Positions 63,929-64,000 of a stretch of DNA of 64,000 nucleotides are shown here, piece by piece. The notes below the pieces were generated by a model. It made no database searches, was not told the origin of the DNA, and saw only the letters and a list, made by a program, of their open reading frames with translations. Source of the stretch: Gemmatimonadota bacterium (GTDB taxonomy: Bacteria > Gemmatimonadota > Gemmatimonadetes > Gemmatimonadales > GWC2-71-9); the NCBI GenBank assembly GCA_029863245.1, contig JAOTVV010000013.1:1-64000 (forward strand), in the 5' to 3' direction. A program made the position numbers and the translations under genes. Position 1 is the first letter of the stretch, and each line of letters starts with the position of its first letter.

Positions 63929-64000
63929 GTCGGCCTCCCTCCGCGATGAATGGCTGCCACTCGGCCGCGTGGCTCGTTGACCGGCCCCTGACAGAAGGGT

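Overview
The window is GC-rich, densely coding bacterial chromosome from a Gram-negative organism. It shows Tat signals, lipoboxes, outer-membrane beta-barrels and many eukaryote-like Ser/Thr kinases whose N-termini follow the pattern RY.IER.LGRGGMA.V. Together with the abundance of secreted S9, M16 and M14 peptidases this suggests Gemmatimonadota. That is an inference from protein style; no rRNA or tRNA gene was seen. No CRISPR array, insertion sequence or phage segment was found, so the window looks like vertically inherited core and niche genes.

Layout. 1-9.6 kb: infA and rho, a membrane Ser/Thr kinase, a rhomboid protease, a secreted M14 carboxypeptidase with Asp-rich loops, an acyl-CoA dehydrogenase, a Tat-exported aldo/keto reductase and an ornithine cyclodeaminase-family enzyme. 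9.7-22.6 kb, minus strand: a complete membrane-bound uptake [NiFe]-hydrogenase locus in the order small subunit, large subunit, cytochrome b, maturation protease, lipoprotein cytochrome c, hypA, hypB, hypF, hypC, hypD, hypE, followed by an S9 peptidase. Most junctions overlap by 1-20 bases, or further at the protease/cytochrome c junction, implying translational coupling. 22.6-33 kb: a gene-poor upstream region, two small genes, a Ser/Thr kinase, a HerA-like ATPase, a helix-hairpin-helix protein, a tandem M16 peptidase pair and an ATP-grasp ligase. 33-43.6 kb: cold-shock protein, Tat-exported phosphoesterase, histone-H1-like basic protein, dipeptidyl-peptidase IV, a C39-like cysteine peptidase, a virginiamycin-B-lyase-like propeller with a heme-c partner, a kinase pseudogene fragment and a second M16 pair. 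43.8-47.4 kb: four coupled genes (epimerase, PAP2 enzyme, epimerase, CPBP membrane protein), possibly for lipid or glycolipid modification. 47.4-54.2 kb: an MBL hydrolase, several outer-membrane proteins and a kinase fused to TolB-like and TPR domains. 54.5-57.5 kb: an ECF sigma factor operon in which an inner-membrane protein and an outer-membrane barrel both carry an AMPK/CBM48-type glycogen-binding domain. 57.6-64 kb: a membrane spermidine-synthase-like protein, a Ser/Thr kinase, a diguanylate cyclase and an SH3-type lipoprotein.

The strongest leads are: (1) the hydrogenase small subunit has Asn where the second Cys of the proximal-cluster CxxC is expected; (2) HypA in the same locus has lost its zinc finger; (3) the sigma-factor locus places the same glycogen-binding domain on both sides of the envelope.
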